Shown here: piece after piece, positions 1 to 12,550 of the stretch | Layout: every line of letters starts with the position of its first letter | Numbering within the stretch: position 1 is the stretch's first letter | From: Sipunculus nudus | Lineage: Eukaryota > Annelida > Sipuncula > Golfingiida > Sipunculidae | Reading direction: 5' to 3' | Assembly: GCA_026874595.1 (NCBI GenBank) | Contig: CM049317.1 | Span: 65,946,618-66,010,617 of the forward strand | DNA length: 64,000 nucleotides | Program-made: the position numbers and the translations under genes | The notes under the pieces: generated by a model | Seen by the model: the letters and a program-made list of their open reading frames with translations, nothing else | The model's database searches: none | Told to the model about the DNA's origin: nothing

Positions 1-50
1 AAGTCAAAGAAGTCCATTGAGGAGAGGATATGAATATACTTCAGTTTTAG

Positions 51-177
51 TTATTGTAAAGCCATTCATGGCCTATGTACTATTATTAGATGGGACAAGC
101 TATACAGAGCCAAGGAGATGATGACTCGGACTTCAAAGGGTTTTAATATTACTGTTGAAAAAGTGGACTTTCAATAA
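51..177 (+). CDS. Possible terminal exon of an unidentified gene
   Basis: After a TTTTAG acceptor-like site an open frame of 41 codons begins Y-C-K-A-I-H-G-L-C and ends V-D-F-Q before TAA at 175-177. The composition (RWDKLYRAKEMM) looks protein-like rather than random AT-rich translation, but no family was recognised. If real it is the last coding exon of a gene lying upstream of OS9 on the same strand. It could equally be a chance frame. Confidence 0.2.
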
Positions 178-2061
178 TCAGTAATATTTTTTATATTCTG
201 TGATATTCAAATAATCAGCGAAATTTATGGTGATTCTTATAAATGTTTGTATTTCATTTATTTGTTTCTTGCTGTTAATTCACAATTATTTCCACATTTG
301 TTATCCATTCTCTTTCTAACACCTGAAAATCAAACCAATGTCATTCCTAAGGCTGGGCCTTCTGTCTCATTCTAATGAATATTTAAAACAGATTGCTTTA
401 AAAAAAAGCTCACTACAGCCTTGCTTAGGTAACCTTATTAGTGATGCAGCACTGGCAGAACACCCCTGCTGTAATAAACATACACTTATTCTCATGGGCT
501 CATGGGCTTTGCAAATTTAAAAAAATATATTTCATAAAAAAAAAGAAATATATCTGTGTGCATAGTGTACAGTTACCTGACTAAATTAAGTATAAATGTT
601 GATGCAGTTTAGATTTGTGAATCAATTTAAGCATTCAGATATATATGATATACTATAAATATAAAGTAAAACTTATAAACTTAAAAAAAATGGCTTTACA
701 AAAGAAAAAAAATAGGATCTAATACAAATATTTGTTTATTATTTTCCTGTCTCAGTAGAATGGATATTAAAGTTATTTGCTTTGTTTTCCATCCTTCTGC
801 CAGTCCCTGTAAGCACCATTGAATTGAATTCCGTATTCTGTATTTATATTCAAAGGTGTTATTACTCTCCCCACCCCCCACCCCCCCCCCCTTGAGCCCA
901 AGTTCCTGAGCACTGAGGATAGTATTTTTATTGCAACTTCAAAAAATCTATGGTGATGCAGTTATAACTGTTACAATCAGCTTAGCGCCATGACCCATGG
1001 GTCCCTTGTTTATTGCAGATTTATAAAATTGGTAAAATCGAATAAAAAGTTGGCTTTGATGAAAAATAAAATTTAATGCAAATATGTATAAATTATTCTC
1101 CTGAAAGAATTGATATGCTGAAAAATAGTATTGTATAATATAAACTTGAAATCATCATTTGCTCTGTCTCAGCAGAAAGTGAAATAGAGTGATCAGTTCA
1201 TTTTGTCCATTTGTAAATATTTCAAATGCAACACATCATCTCAAGAAATTTTACTGGCCTCTCATGCTAGTCATGTCACAATATTATATTTAGTATTCAA
1301 ACTGCTTTGAACCACATTATTTCAGATCTAAAATTGTGGACTTCTGGGTAGACGATTGACCCCCACTAATTGTGCAGGGTACCAGTCTAAATTCTAGAGT
1401 TGGTGTAGTAGTTTCCTGGACAGAAACATGATGGCGCTTATAGTCCTAACCATGTGGCAGCAAACGAGGCAGCCTTGTAATGGTGTCACAGGAACTTGGA
1501 TGTCACATCGTGCCAGGAATTATGATAAATTGAGCTAAAATGAGCTAAAACAAGCTGAAGAAAATGATCGTCTGAGTTTATATTAGCCCTCTCTTCTGTC
1601 AGCATCAATCACTAAAACCTTAGGGGTCGGCAGAACCCCACACTTGCACACTCACAATGGTGTTGCAGGAAAGGTGGCCTTTAGTATTTGATTATCACCA
1701 AACAGCAGGGCCATTTAGTCCTAGCTTTTCAAATGCCATAATTAAAAAAAAAAAACATGAAAAATAACTGTCCTTTTCATTTGCTTAAATATTACACAAT
1801 TCAGCTGAGTACTGTGACTTTTCGATCTCTTGTTGCTATTTTTCAAAATGACACATGTACTGTCTTTACTCACAGTTTGTATGTTGACAAGTTCATATGT
1901 CCATCATGGTTGCATTATAAAACCATGTCTTAGCAAGAACTACACAGGGTTCATTAATATGTCAACATAGTAAGTCAGAAATCACATATATTCTATAGAT
2001 AAGGTTGACAATTAGACATTGGTGAGGTGGTAAAAGAAAGGGAACCAAGTTTAATTAGTGG
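178..2061. other. Non-coding, no gene seen
   Basis: AT-rich sequence upstream of the first OS-9 exon found. A search by eye for the expected OS-9 first exon (signal peptide plus the R-Y-G-I motif) found nothing here. It contains a C-rich tract at 866-891 (a potential G-quadruplex on the minus strand). Confidence 0.5.
905..1016 (+). repeat. Tail of a dispersed repeat
   Basis: Ends in CATGACCCATGGGTCCCTTG preceded by CAGCTTAGCG. The same tail recurs near 29750-29776, 32765-32797 and 33640-33665, marking one dispersed family. Only the 3' end is recognisable here. Confidence 0.4.
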
Positions 2062-2519
2062 CAGGGTTAGGGCCAGGTACAAGTGAAAGTACCTAGGTAC
2101 AGGTACAGGTACTTGTGAATTGGCCAGGTACAGGTACAGGTACTTTAGAAAGTACCTAGGTACAGGTACAGGTACATTTATTTTATGATCACTTCAAAGA
2201 CGTTTTTAAAGATAATAATAGCAGCATAAATTCACATACATATGCAAGTTAACATGCATTTTGTTCTATCGATCAATATTGAAGTCGTTTGCTAAAGTAA
2301 ATTCTAAATATAAGTTTAAAGTATATTAACACACTAATGGCTTGCTGATTATTTTACACTACAGGTAATCAATATTAATACTAAAAAGGAAAAAACTTAA
2401 AAAAAAAGAAAATATGAAAATGTACCTGCAGTACCTTGTACTCTTAAAAAAAGAAAATTTGAAAATGGTACAGATACTTTAGTTCCAGGTACAGGTACAA
2501 GTACCTGGCACCATCCCTG
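2062..2519. mobile_element. Non-autonomous hAT-like element (MITE)
   Basis: The left end starts CAGGGTTAGGGCCAGGTAC and the right end, read inversely, starts CAGGGATGGTGCCAGGTAC, giving an imperfect terminal inverted repeat. The flanking octamers ATTAGTGG (2054-2061) and ATAAGTGG (2520-2527) match at 7 of 8 positions, the 8-bp target duplication typical of hAT transposons. The interior is full of GGTACAGGTAC repeats near both ends and has no transposase frame. Confidence 0.75.
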
Positions 2520-2737
2520 ATAAGTGGGTAGGTTGATGCCTTGACATCCATCTTTCTGTCCATCCAGCATCTACTGTCGGTCCAAAATTATCAGAAACAT
2601 GCTTTTCCTTTATTTCTTGATCAGTTTTAATTTTGTTTGGGGTAAGCTTGGAAGGTTCTACTCAGAGTTTTTAATTTCATTGATTATACAAGTTTATGCA
2701 AACTTTTAAAAAATCACAAAAAAACATGCTTATCTCT

Positions 2738-3022
2738 TAGGACAAAATAATAAAAGGTATGGTTCTCATGCACTGCCTGTGTAAATTTGTTATTTTGATT
2801 TTCATCTTTCATGAAGGTAAAAAAGTACAATTTGGATAAGATTTCCTTTGTTATGTAGTGCTTTTACCTGTTTAGCAAAAAAATTGTGTTATTTTCATGC
2901 TTTTCCCTGATCATATGACATTTTTATCGAAACATAAAAAAAAGGTAAAAAATAAAATATTGCCACTCAGCACAGATTTCTGAAAAAAGTGCCCGAGAAC
3001 CATACCCTTTTTTTTGCCCTTA
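2738..3022 (+). mobile_element. MITE, TATGGTTCTCAGGCAC family, copy 1
   Basis: About 285 bp, AT-rich and non-coding. The ends are inverted copies of AAGGTATGGTTCTC followed by a GCAC block. The core TTTTACCTGTTTAGCAAA and a TGATCATATGACA block are shared with the copies at 58776-59066 (same orientation) and 53400-53695 (inverted). The superfamily is not determined. Confidence 0.6.
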
Positions 3023-3230
3023 TTTCCTTACTTATTTGGATTCCCTGTGTTATTTCCTGGTATTGCTAGTTGTGCCCTTCCTAACATTTACAAAGAATTT
3101 TGAACCTGCCAGTGGGGGCAGCCTGAGATACAATACCAACTTTCTATGATGAAAAGCTCATGCACTTACACGGGCTTATGTTGCAGGAGCATCAGATGAG
3201 CTACAAAGCATTAAAGTTTATTTCTTTCAG

Positions 3231-3407
3231 GAGCCCCTTCCACCAGGGACTGTCCAGCTTTCAACAAAACATGGACAACTTTATCAGTGCAGCTTCCCAA
3301 ACATCCAAGAAGAGGAACAAAAGGAGAAAGAAGAAGAAAAGGTTGCCATGGATACAGGCATCCTAGAGCTGCTGAAACCAATGGAAACTGCCCCCTGTCT
3401 TGTACAT
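3231..3407 (+). CDS. OS9: OS9 exon a (first found)
   Basis: The exon lies between TTTCTTTCAG and GTAAGC; 59 codons, phase 0 at both ends. It encodes the segment before the MRH domain (V-Q-L-S-T-K-H-G-Q-L-Y-Q-C ... A-P-C-L-V-H), which aligns with the S-S-K-Y-K-Q-R-Y-E-C ... A-P-C-L-L-K segment of vertebrate OS-9. Confidence 0.9.
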
Positions 3408-4050
3408 GTAAGCATGTTAAATTTAGAATATTCTAATGATACTCATATAGTTCAGTTACAAATAACCTTAAAGAGGGTCCTTTGGTTTTAAACCTCTAGG
3501 GTTGATGTTGAGTGAAGTTTGATCCTTGTTGGATTCTCTTATAATTTGTCCAGTAAATGTGAATGTGGCCCTTCATACACTCTTGATGTCTTTAATGCAG
3601 TTTTGGCTCCACAAGTAGTGTATATGTTTATCAACATAACTTGAGGAATCATGAATGGAATCTCATGTAACTTTCAGGGCATTTTGGGAATGGGCCAGTG
3701 AAGAATTGATAAGATTTTGATGTGGATTTAGAACATGTTTCAGGTTCAGGAAAGTCATCAAGAATATTCTGAAATGTAGAGTCACATATAAATCAGTGAA
3801 CCCGGGAATATAGGTCAAATAAGTGAAGGCAAACATGGTTTTGGGAGCATCCTACAATAGGGTCTCCCACCATGGGGGAAGATGCTTGCATTCCTTAGTT
3901 TGCAGATTTCTAGTTTCATGAAGTGTTGCATGGTCAAATAAACCCCAGTTGTCTGTCTCTCTGTGGTATCAGTTTATTCTGACTGCCTATTTTTCAGATC
4001 ACCTTCTGCAGTCAGCATTTATCTGGGCTTATTTTTTGAGAGACAGTGAT

Positions 4051-4129
<79 letters not shown>

Positions 4130-7100
4130 ATGGGTGTTCCCGGCAAGAGCCAAAGTCACCCAGCGTGAGTGAAAAGCGAGGCAAGGCGATGTATATATAT
4201 AAAAGTGTTAATTCAGCCGAATATATATACAAATCTGGAGTCCTCCAAGCCGGAGTCCCTGCCAAGCAGAGAACGAATACTCACATTAAACATTTCATAT
4301 AAACATTTCTATATGGTGCAAAAATACAATAAATGGCATGAATATACAGAATATACATTTGCACATTTCTTGGTATTCATTACACAAGAAAACACATTAC
4401 ATATTATACAAATGAGCCTATATATTTAGGAACCACATTTTAAGATATTGTTGCATATTACCATGAATACAAATATCCATGCGTACAACAAGTATGAATT
4501 TACCAGTAACGTGTGCAATTAGAATATGGAATATACAGTTTACATGATAGTACGTACGTGATATACTGAAAGTAATGAATCGGCTAAATGATAGAGTTTA
4601 TCGCAGTTTAAGAGTTTAGTAAAAACGGTCCTTACCTGCCAAGCAGAGAACGAATACTGACAAGTTCTCTAAGTCACGAGACTGAGGCTTGGCAGGGTTC
4701 GCGTCGCGGTCCGTGTCATTGTCCGAATGAAAACAATAGGAACAACGGAAAACCGGTTGAGTAATGAGGAACCAAGCAAACAAGGCAACCAAGGCAACTG
4801 CGGGGCAATTCATTGACCAGTTAGGCCAAGCTGATGATATGATACCTGCCAGGCAATTCAGTTTTACCTGATAATATAATACGTGTTATCGGAGCCGTTA
4901 CATCCTCCCCCTACTTGAAAAAAATGTCGACCCGACATTAATGTACGAGAAAAGTTAGTAAAAATTATATCAGATCCACCACACCATACCAACAGCACAT
5001 CATCCACACCATATACCATACGCTCCCCCCAGGAGAGAAGTGGCGTCCCGACACGAACTGCAAAGAATGATAGGTCGCGCATGACAGCGTTAGCAGTGGA
5101 CGGCCTCTAGTAGGATTTCGGATAGATGTTTATATTGGAACATTATGTTCACATGAGGTATACATATATGAAAGTGAAAAACCCAGAAACTGGTGGCAGT
5201 GGAGAAAGTCAGCATATGCAAAAAAAACAATCGTATAATGATATCACAGACTCGTCAAATCTCAGAACGAGCCATGTAGCTTACGCAAGGAACTTATCCT
5301 AAACATACTTATGTTAACACATGCACTTGTTTAAAAATATTATCACCCGTTAAGTACATAGTCCCAAAAACGTTCTGGCATATGTCGTTCTCGGGTAGAT
5401 CTACGTACTGGATTAACATCCGGATCCCCACTCTGATCAGATATTGGGGCGCTATTACCATCATTATTATGATCATGACTTGAGATGACGTCATGGTCAT
5501 CGTGTAGTTGTGATATATTGTCATTATCACCTTTGGCGTCATCGTTTAACACACCAGTGACGTCATCATCAAGACCTGTAGTATTTACGGTATCAACATT
5601 TGCATTGCAATCATCAGTAGAACCATTTATCAGGAATGTATTAGAGTGATCAGACGCAATTGCATCATCATCTGTATCATCCGATAATTCAAGTTCTAAA
5701 TGCAACTCGCTCACATCCTCAGAACTACTCATGTGGGGACGATTATTTGGAGTTATAGTGAAAATGGGGTCGTCATCTGTTGATGAGTCTTCCGACCCTG
5801 ACACTGATGATGTAATAATTGGTTTGTGTGTTGTGGAAACTGGTTTTTGTGTAGGGTTGACGGGCAATCCTGTATATGGAAGGATCAGATTGCGATGCAG
5901 AGTGCGAGTACGCTTTTTATCACCCAAGGGGCAAACAACATATACTGGAATATCCTTATTGGGTTGTTCCAATACCTCATACACCTGCTTTTCCCATTTA
6001 TCGACCAGTTTCTGTTTCCCAATGATCCCTACCTTTCGTACTAAGACGTGATCACCAATACCCAGCACCGCATTGCGAGCACCTTTATCATACAATCGTT
6101 TGTGGTGATACCTGGATGATAAAGAGACACGTTGAGCAATATCATAGGCAGAAGAAAGTTGGTCTTTTAGATCGGAAACATATGGGTTGTAATTTTGATG
6201 GTTAGGATTGTTGTTGGTCCCAAGTACTAGATCAATAGGGAGGCGTGGATGTCGACCGAACATTAAATAGAAAGGTGTATAACCGGTTGCATCATTTTTC
6301 GTACAATTATAGGCATGAGTTAAAGCACTGACGTATTCTTTCCAGTTTTTCTTTTTCTCTTCCTCAAGAGTACCCAACATACTGATTAAACTACGGTTAA
6401 ACCTTTCGGTTTGCCCATTCCCCATTGGATGGTACAGTGTACATCGTGATTTATGGATACCAGCTAGTCTGCATAGTTCTTTGATGATTTTAGATTCAAA
6501 TTGTCTGCCCTGATCACTGTGGATGCGGGCTGGAAAGCCATAATGTTGGACAAATGTGTCAAATAGTATTTTAGCTGTAGTCTTTGCCGTAGTATTGCGA
6601 CAAGGAACTGCCATAGCGTAGCGTGTGAAATTATTGGTCATGACCAGAATATTTTCAATTCCACCTGTAGATGGCTCAAGGCTAAGATAATCGACACATA
6701 GGAGCTCCATTGGTTGTGTGGATGTTATAGGTACTAAAGGAGCTTTTGCTGGAGGGGACTTCCGCCTTATACAGTGTGGACAATTCTTAATGTATGAATC
6801 TATGTCTTTAGACATTTTTGGCCAGTAAAATCGGTCATGGGCTAGATGGACAGACCGATTACGACCTAGATGCCCAACATCGTCATGAATACCAGATAAA
6901 GCGACTTGTCGCAAACTGCTAGGTATTACCATTTGATACTGAATTTTGCCGTTCAGTGTTCGTTTACGATAGAGTATGTCATCCCGCAGCACAAGGCTAT
7001 CTATACATCTGAAAAGAATTATTTGATCAGGATGAGTCAAGTCTTTCTTGTTTATGACCTTACCGTCTCTGAAATGGACAATGAATGGGTTCAGATTCGA

Positions 7101-10100
7101 ATCCAGAAGTTGTTCCTTTGCTACGTTTAATCGTGTTTGTCCGAGCAAATTGACAGGATCCGTGGATGGAACAGCTTTGGATTGGTCACAAGAAAGACTA
7201 CATATTACAGGTGATGGTATGGTCACTGATTGACAAACAGCTTTTACTACATCATTGGTAATACATTGATTGTGGTTTTTCTTTTCTGCTAGAAGCCGAG
7301 GGATTCTCGAAAGTGCATCGGAGTCGATGTTATGCTTGCCGGCTTTATATTGAATATTAAAGTCGTAATTAGCCAATTCAGATACCCATCTTTGACCTGT
7401 TGCATCTAATTTTGGGAGGGCATTATGTAAGTTAGAGGATTGTTATCAGTGAACACTGTGAACCATGATCCATACAGATATTCTTTAAATTTATCGGTTA
7501 CACACCATTTTAAAGCTAAGAACTCTAACTTATGAATAGGGTACCGAGACTCTGATGGTGTTAGGCTTCGGCTCGCATAAGCTATTGGTCTTTTCTGGCC
7601 ATCTTGATCTTGGTACAGAATACCAGAGATCCCATCAAAACTTGCATCAGTATGAACAATAAACGGACGAGAGAAATCTGCAAACGCTAGTACAGGAGCA
7701 GAAGATAGTAGTCCTATTAATTGATCAAATGCTAGTTGGTGGTTATTTGACCAGTTAAAGATTGTTTGAGATGGAACTTTCTTTCTGGTACGATTACTGG
7801 TTTTTGTTTGATTCTGAATATGGTGGCCTTTCAGTAAGTCATGTTATGGTTTTTCGATTTTAGCAAATCCAGGGACAAATCTACGATAGAAACTCGCATA
7901 GCCCAAGAAACGGCGTACATCACTGACACACTTAGGTATAGGCCATACTTTAACAGCGCTGATTTTACTCTGGTCAGTATGTATACCTTCTTTTGAGACT
8001 ATATGTCCTAGGTATTTTACTTTATCTTGCATCAGCTGGCACTTTGAAGGTTTTAGTTTTAGGCCTGCGTCATGCAGATGCTGAAAGATGTTATTCAAGT
8101 GTTTTAGGTGTTCTTCAAAGGAGGTAGAGAATACGATTATATCGTCAAGATAGAGAAGACATTCTTTTAAATGGAGATCACCCATAGTCTTCTGCATCAG
8201 TCTTTGGAAGCAGGCAGGGGCGTTCACCAAGCCGAATGGCATGGTTTCCCATTGATAAAAACCGAGAGGACCTACTGTAAAAGCTGTTTTATCTTTATCT
8301 TCTTCGGCTAACTCAACCTGCCAGTAACCAGACTTCAAATCTAGAGAGGAAAAGTAGCGATTGCCAATCAAAGAATCTAAGGTTTCATCGATTCTTGGCA
8401 AGGAATAAGCGTCTCTAACAGTTCTGCTATTCAGGGTTCTATAATCAATACAGAAACGAAGAGTTCCGTCAGGTTTTCTGACTAGGACTACTGGACTAGC
8501 AAACAGACTTTTGCTCTCCTTAATTACTTTTGACTCTAGCATTTCTTTCAGATGTTGTTTTACCTCATCATATAATTGTGGAGGGATGCGACGATATCAC
8601 TCTCTAAATGGTTCATCTTTAGTCAACACGATACGGTGTTTTTCTACACTGGTGTGACCAATATCTGTATTACTTAAGGAAAATATGTGATTCCATTTAA
8701 GCAACAGAAGTTGTAGTTGTTCAGATTCAGATTGTGACAAATCTTGACCAAATTTGAACATGTTTAAGAATTGTTGATCAGATGGGTCAGGTGATTGTGT
8801 CAGTTGGGTTACGAGGCTAGCTTCTTGTATGTTACAGAGTATCATTTTTGATGGAATAATGATGGAATGTGATGTTAAGTTCCTGACCTGTACTGGAATT
8901 CTGTGACTTGTACCAACCGACAAATCAAGCTCTTGGACACAAGGAAGTAGAACCAATCCAGTTGGTAACCTGTGGAGAACATTCACATCAGTTATAACAA
9001 GGGTCTTGCCTGTTGTACAACCTCTGGTTAAACCATTTATAGTAACATCACTGGTGGATAACATCCATTGGTGGATAATACATAACCTCCTTTATTCACT
9101 GATTTCTTTTCCCTGTTTGTCAAACATTTAAATGCAATATTCCATGGTTGGGGCATGTGTAAACTTTGAATAAAATTTGGACCAGCATTTGTCTGAAGAA
9201 AATTTAAACAAGAGTTTAGCACATTCGTACCAATTAAAAATTGAACACTGGCATTGAAATGGGTGTTTTTCATTACCAATACTGGCAAAGAGAATGTCTG
9301 AGATGAATTTATTTCAGGAAATTTAAGGTCAACAGCGATGATACCACAGTACTCTACCTGCTGGCCGTCCAGTTGCCGGAGATCCATCATCTCCTCCACA
9401 GGGACTAAGTCTGACGGGTTGAGGTGTTTTTCATTAAACCATTGAGCAATGGTAGAGACCTGGGAACCTGTATCTAAAAGACCCTGGCAGTTAATACCAT
9501 CTGCAAACATGTCAACAACCTGTGTTTCACCTACAAGAGGGACATTATCAGTACATACGTTTGTTGTGGGAATTTTATAACCTGACCCCGTGTTCTCCCA
9601 CGAATGATCACGGGCGACTTAGTTTTTTAGGATTTTCCCGTTTTTGTCTTGTTTGGCATGGCATTTGTCAACAGTGTGGGTGTGACGAAGGCAACGAGAG
9701 CAAAGACTTCGTCCGAGACAGTATTACTGTTGAACTTCAGCCTGAGTTTGTGATGGTTTGTTTGGTTTGGACATTTGAGATCGTTCAAGTTTCGATAAGC
9801 GATTCTCTAGGATTGAAAGTTTGTTATTTATCTGCTTAAGCACAGAGCTTTCAGAAGACAAAGTTTTAACCCCTTGTTAAGAAATTTGGTTGGATGAAGC
9901 AACTTTCTTGTCACTCATATGTGAGTGATGTACAAGTTCTGACTCTAAGGCTCGTGCTGCTGCAAAGAGTTCATCCTGTTCTTCCCCATTATCATATCTG
10001 TGTCTTAAAGCCTCCTTAATGTACTTAGAATACAACCCATTCCAGAATCTAGACCGAAGAAGTCGCTCATATTCCCTATGAGGAGTAGGATTTCTCTGGT

Positions 10101-12503
10101 TTATGAGGTCTAACTGTCTAGTAAGCCTGCAGCTCCAGTTGACAATATCCTCTTTAGGATCTTGTTTACATGAGTGAAACTGCTGTATAAGAACCTCTGT
10201 GGGGAGCACATTACCAAAGTATCTGTCAAATTTATTCAGTTTATCTGTGGGAGTGGACTCATCGGGCATATGTAAAAGAACATTTCCTGCTGTCCCCCTA
10301 ACAGACTGATGACTCGCTGACAAAATCTGAGGCTCTGGTGTTACGCCAGCTTTTGTCATAGATTTGAGATGGGAACGCCATTGTTCGTAGCTACCGGTTT
10401 TATCTTGATTCCCTGAAAATGGGGGCAGTTTTGGAGAGATAACACTGTAACCAGTAGCCCCAGATGGCCCCTGTATAACATCACCCCTTCGGTGTTTAAA
10501 CTCCACAAACATCTGATTTACCTCGAAATCTGAAAGAAAATTGAGCTTAGTTACTATCTCTGAGATACGTCTACCTTCGGGGACCTGAAAGGAAGAAGGA
10601 TTTAACGAATCGAGCAACTTATTTGAAATCAGATGAGACACCTCAGTGATGGAGAAAGCCCTAGCATGTTCAAGAGAGATTTTGATGCTTGAATCCCTTT
10701 CTAAAGAGCTACCTGAAATCTTATCTATGGCCTTTTTGGCAGTGTCTTTAGTCTCAAAAACTATAAACCCGCGGCCAGTGCAACGACCAGTATGTGCTTC
10801 TCGAACAAACAAAATATGAGTAGGAGTTTCAATTTGTGAGAAGTGTTCAATAATCTCAGATTCGTTGACATCAGAAGGGAGTCCATGCATGGAGACAACC
10901 CTTGTTATGTCAACTGATTTACCCTCCATCTCTCTTTAATGCGAATTTATGAATAGAGGAGATAAAATGTGATCTTTAAAGACAATAAAGAAATGATGAA
11001 TGTTGTCTTAAGTCATCTGTCAATGGTCAAATACCAGCAGGTTTAAGGGCAAATGTTAGTATTCAGTTGCAATGCTACTGTTTACATTACACAGACCACA
11101 AGACCAATTGGCATTAGACAATGGAACATCACGTGACCAATCACGATAACCTCAAACCGGGCCAAAGCTATAACCCTTTACATGCATAAAATTCTCCATA
11201 ATAAACTGCAAAAATAATTTACAGCTAACATATAAAAAAAATGATCACTTCAATTACAAAACATGCAACAATATTATACACAATTAATCACAAAGTCCAT
11301 AGCCATGCTGACAATAGCAAATACAAAAAGAAAAGTTCATGCAGTACAAGGAAAATGTCAAACAATTACCGTTTATCTTCTCCAAAGAGAGTGACGTTCG
11401 TCTGGGCCCTTTAAACGAAGTCTCCGTGTACGGCGAAAAGCGTGACAATAGTCCAGGAATGCACGAGCGAAGAACACAATGGCGAAGCAGAGTTTACAGT
11501 GCAAGGCACTGAAGCGACGAACACGCATGCATGCAAAATCTGTGTCCAAGTGAGCCCGCAAAAAGTCCACTCTGGCCCTGTGTTATGGTGTGGTGCACAG
11601 ACACCAATTAAATAATATCCACCGGTGGAATGGAAGTTCAGAAAATAATCATCTCCTGTGATATCGTCGTCGAGACGCACAGACGGACATCGATCCACAG
11701 TAGAGATGGTCCTCACTCGGGGCACCAAAATGTAACGGGTGTTCCCGGCAAGAGCCAAAGTCACCCGGCGTGAGTGAAAAGCGAGGCAAGGCGATGTATA
11801 TATATAAAAGTGTTTATTCAGCCGTATATATATACAAATCTGGAGTCCTCCAAGCCGGAGTCCCTGCCAAGCAGAGAACGAATACTCACATTAAACATTT
11901 CATATAAACATTTCTATATGGTGCAAAAATACAATAAATGGCATGAATATACAGAATATACATTTGCACATTTCTTGGTATTCATTACACAAGAAAACAC
12001 ATTACATATTATACAAATGAGCCTATATATTTAGGAACCACATTTTTAGATATCGTTGCATATTACCATGAATACAAATATCCATGCGTACAACAAGTAT
12101 GAATTTACCAGTAACTTGTGCAATTAGAATATGGAATATACAGTTTACATGATAGTACGTACGTGATATACTGAAAGTAATGAATTGGCTAAATGATAGA
12201 GTTTATCGCAGTTTAAGAGTTTAGTAAAAACGGTCCTTACCTGCCAAGCAGAGAACGAATACTGACAAGTTCTCTATGTCACGAGACTGAGGCTTGGCAG
12301 GGTTCGCGTCGCGGTCCGTGTCATTGTCCGAATGAAAACAATAGGAACAACGGAAAACCGGTTGAGTAATGAGGAACCAAGCAAACAAGGCAACCAAGGC
12401 AACTGCGGGGCAATTCATTGACCAGTTAGGCCAAGCTGATGATATGATACCTGCCAGGCAATTCAGTTATACCTGATAATATAATACGTGTTATCGGAGC
12501 CGT

Positions 12504-12550
<47 letters not shown>

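Larger units (their letters stand above)
4126..12507 (-). mobile_element. Ty3/gypsy-type LTR retrotransposon with PNMA-like Gag
   Basis: An 8382-bp element, antisense to OS9 within one intron. On the minus strand the order is 5' LTR (11731-12507), tRNA primer site, ~780-bp leader, gag, protease, reverse transcriptase, RNase H, integrase, polypurine tract, 3' LTR (4126-4902). The PR-RT-RH-IN order defines Ty3/gypsy (Metaviridae). No envelope frame exists between integrase and LTR. The LTRs are collinear with 10 substitutions in 777 bp (about 1.3%), implying a fairly recent insertion. Coding is interrupted by stops at 9877, 9724, 9619, 8597 and 7844 and by frame changes near 9065 and 7420, so this copy is not autonomous. 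Confidence 0.93.

Noticed and set aside
3949-4302. Frames with I-Y-I-Y runs (also 13701-13886)
   Set aside because: Translations of AT microsatellites.
4169-4429. 86-codon frame inside the LTR, repeated at 11774-12034
   Set aside because: It appears twice only because the LTRs are duplicates; low complexity, no known LTR-encoded protein.
4903-5342. Envelope gene of the retrotransposon
   Set aside because: Only 440 bp separate integrase and LTR, and no signal peptide or transmembrane frame is present.
5731-6051. Plus-strand frames opposite the integrase (also 6906-7233)
   Set aside because: Antisense shadows of the retrotransposon integrase; no domain.
9037-9064. Programmed frameshift between protease and reverse transcriptase
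   Set aside because: A 17-bp tandem duplication at the junction explains the frame change and no slippery heptamer was seen.
4121-12512. Target-site duplication of the LTR element
   Set aside because: The flanks ATATA and TACAT are inside AT repeats and do not match cleanly, so no duplication is claimed.
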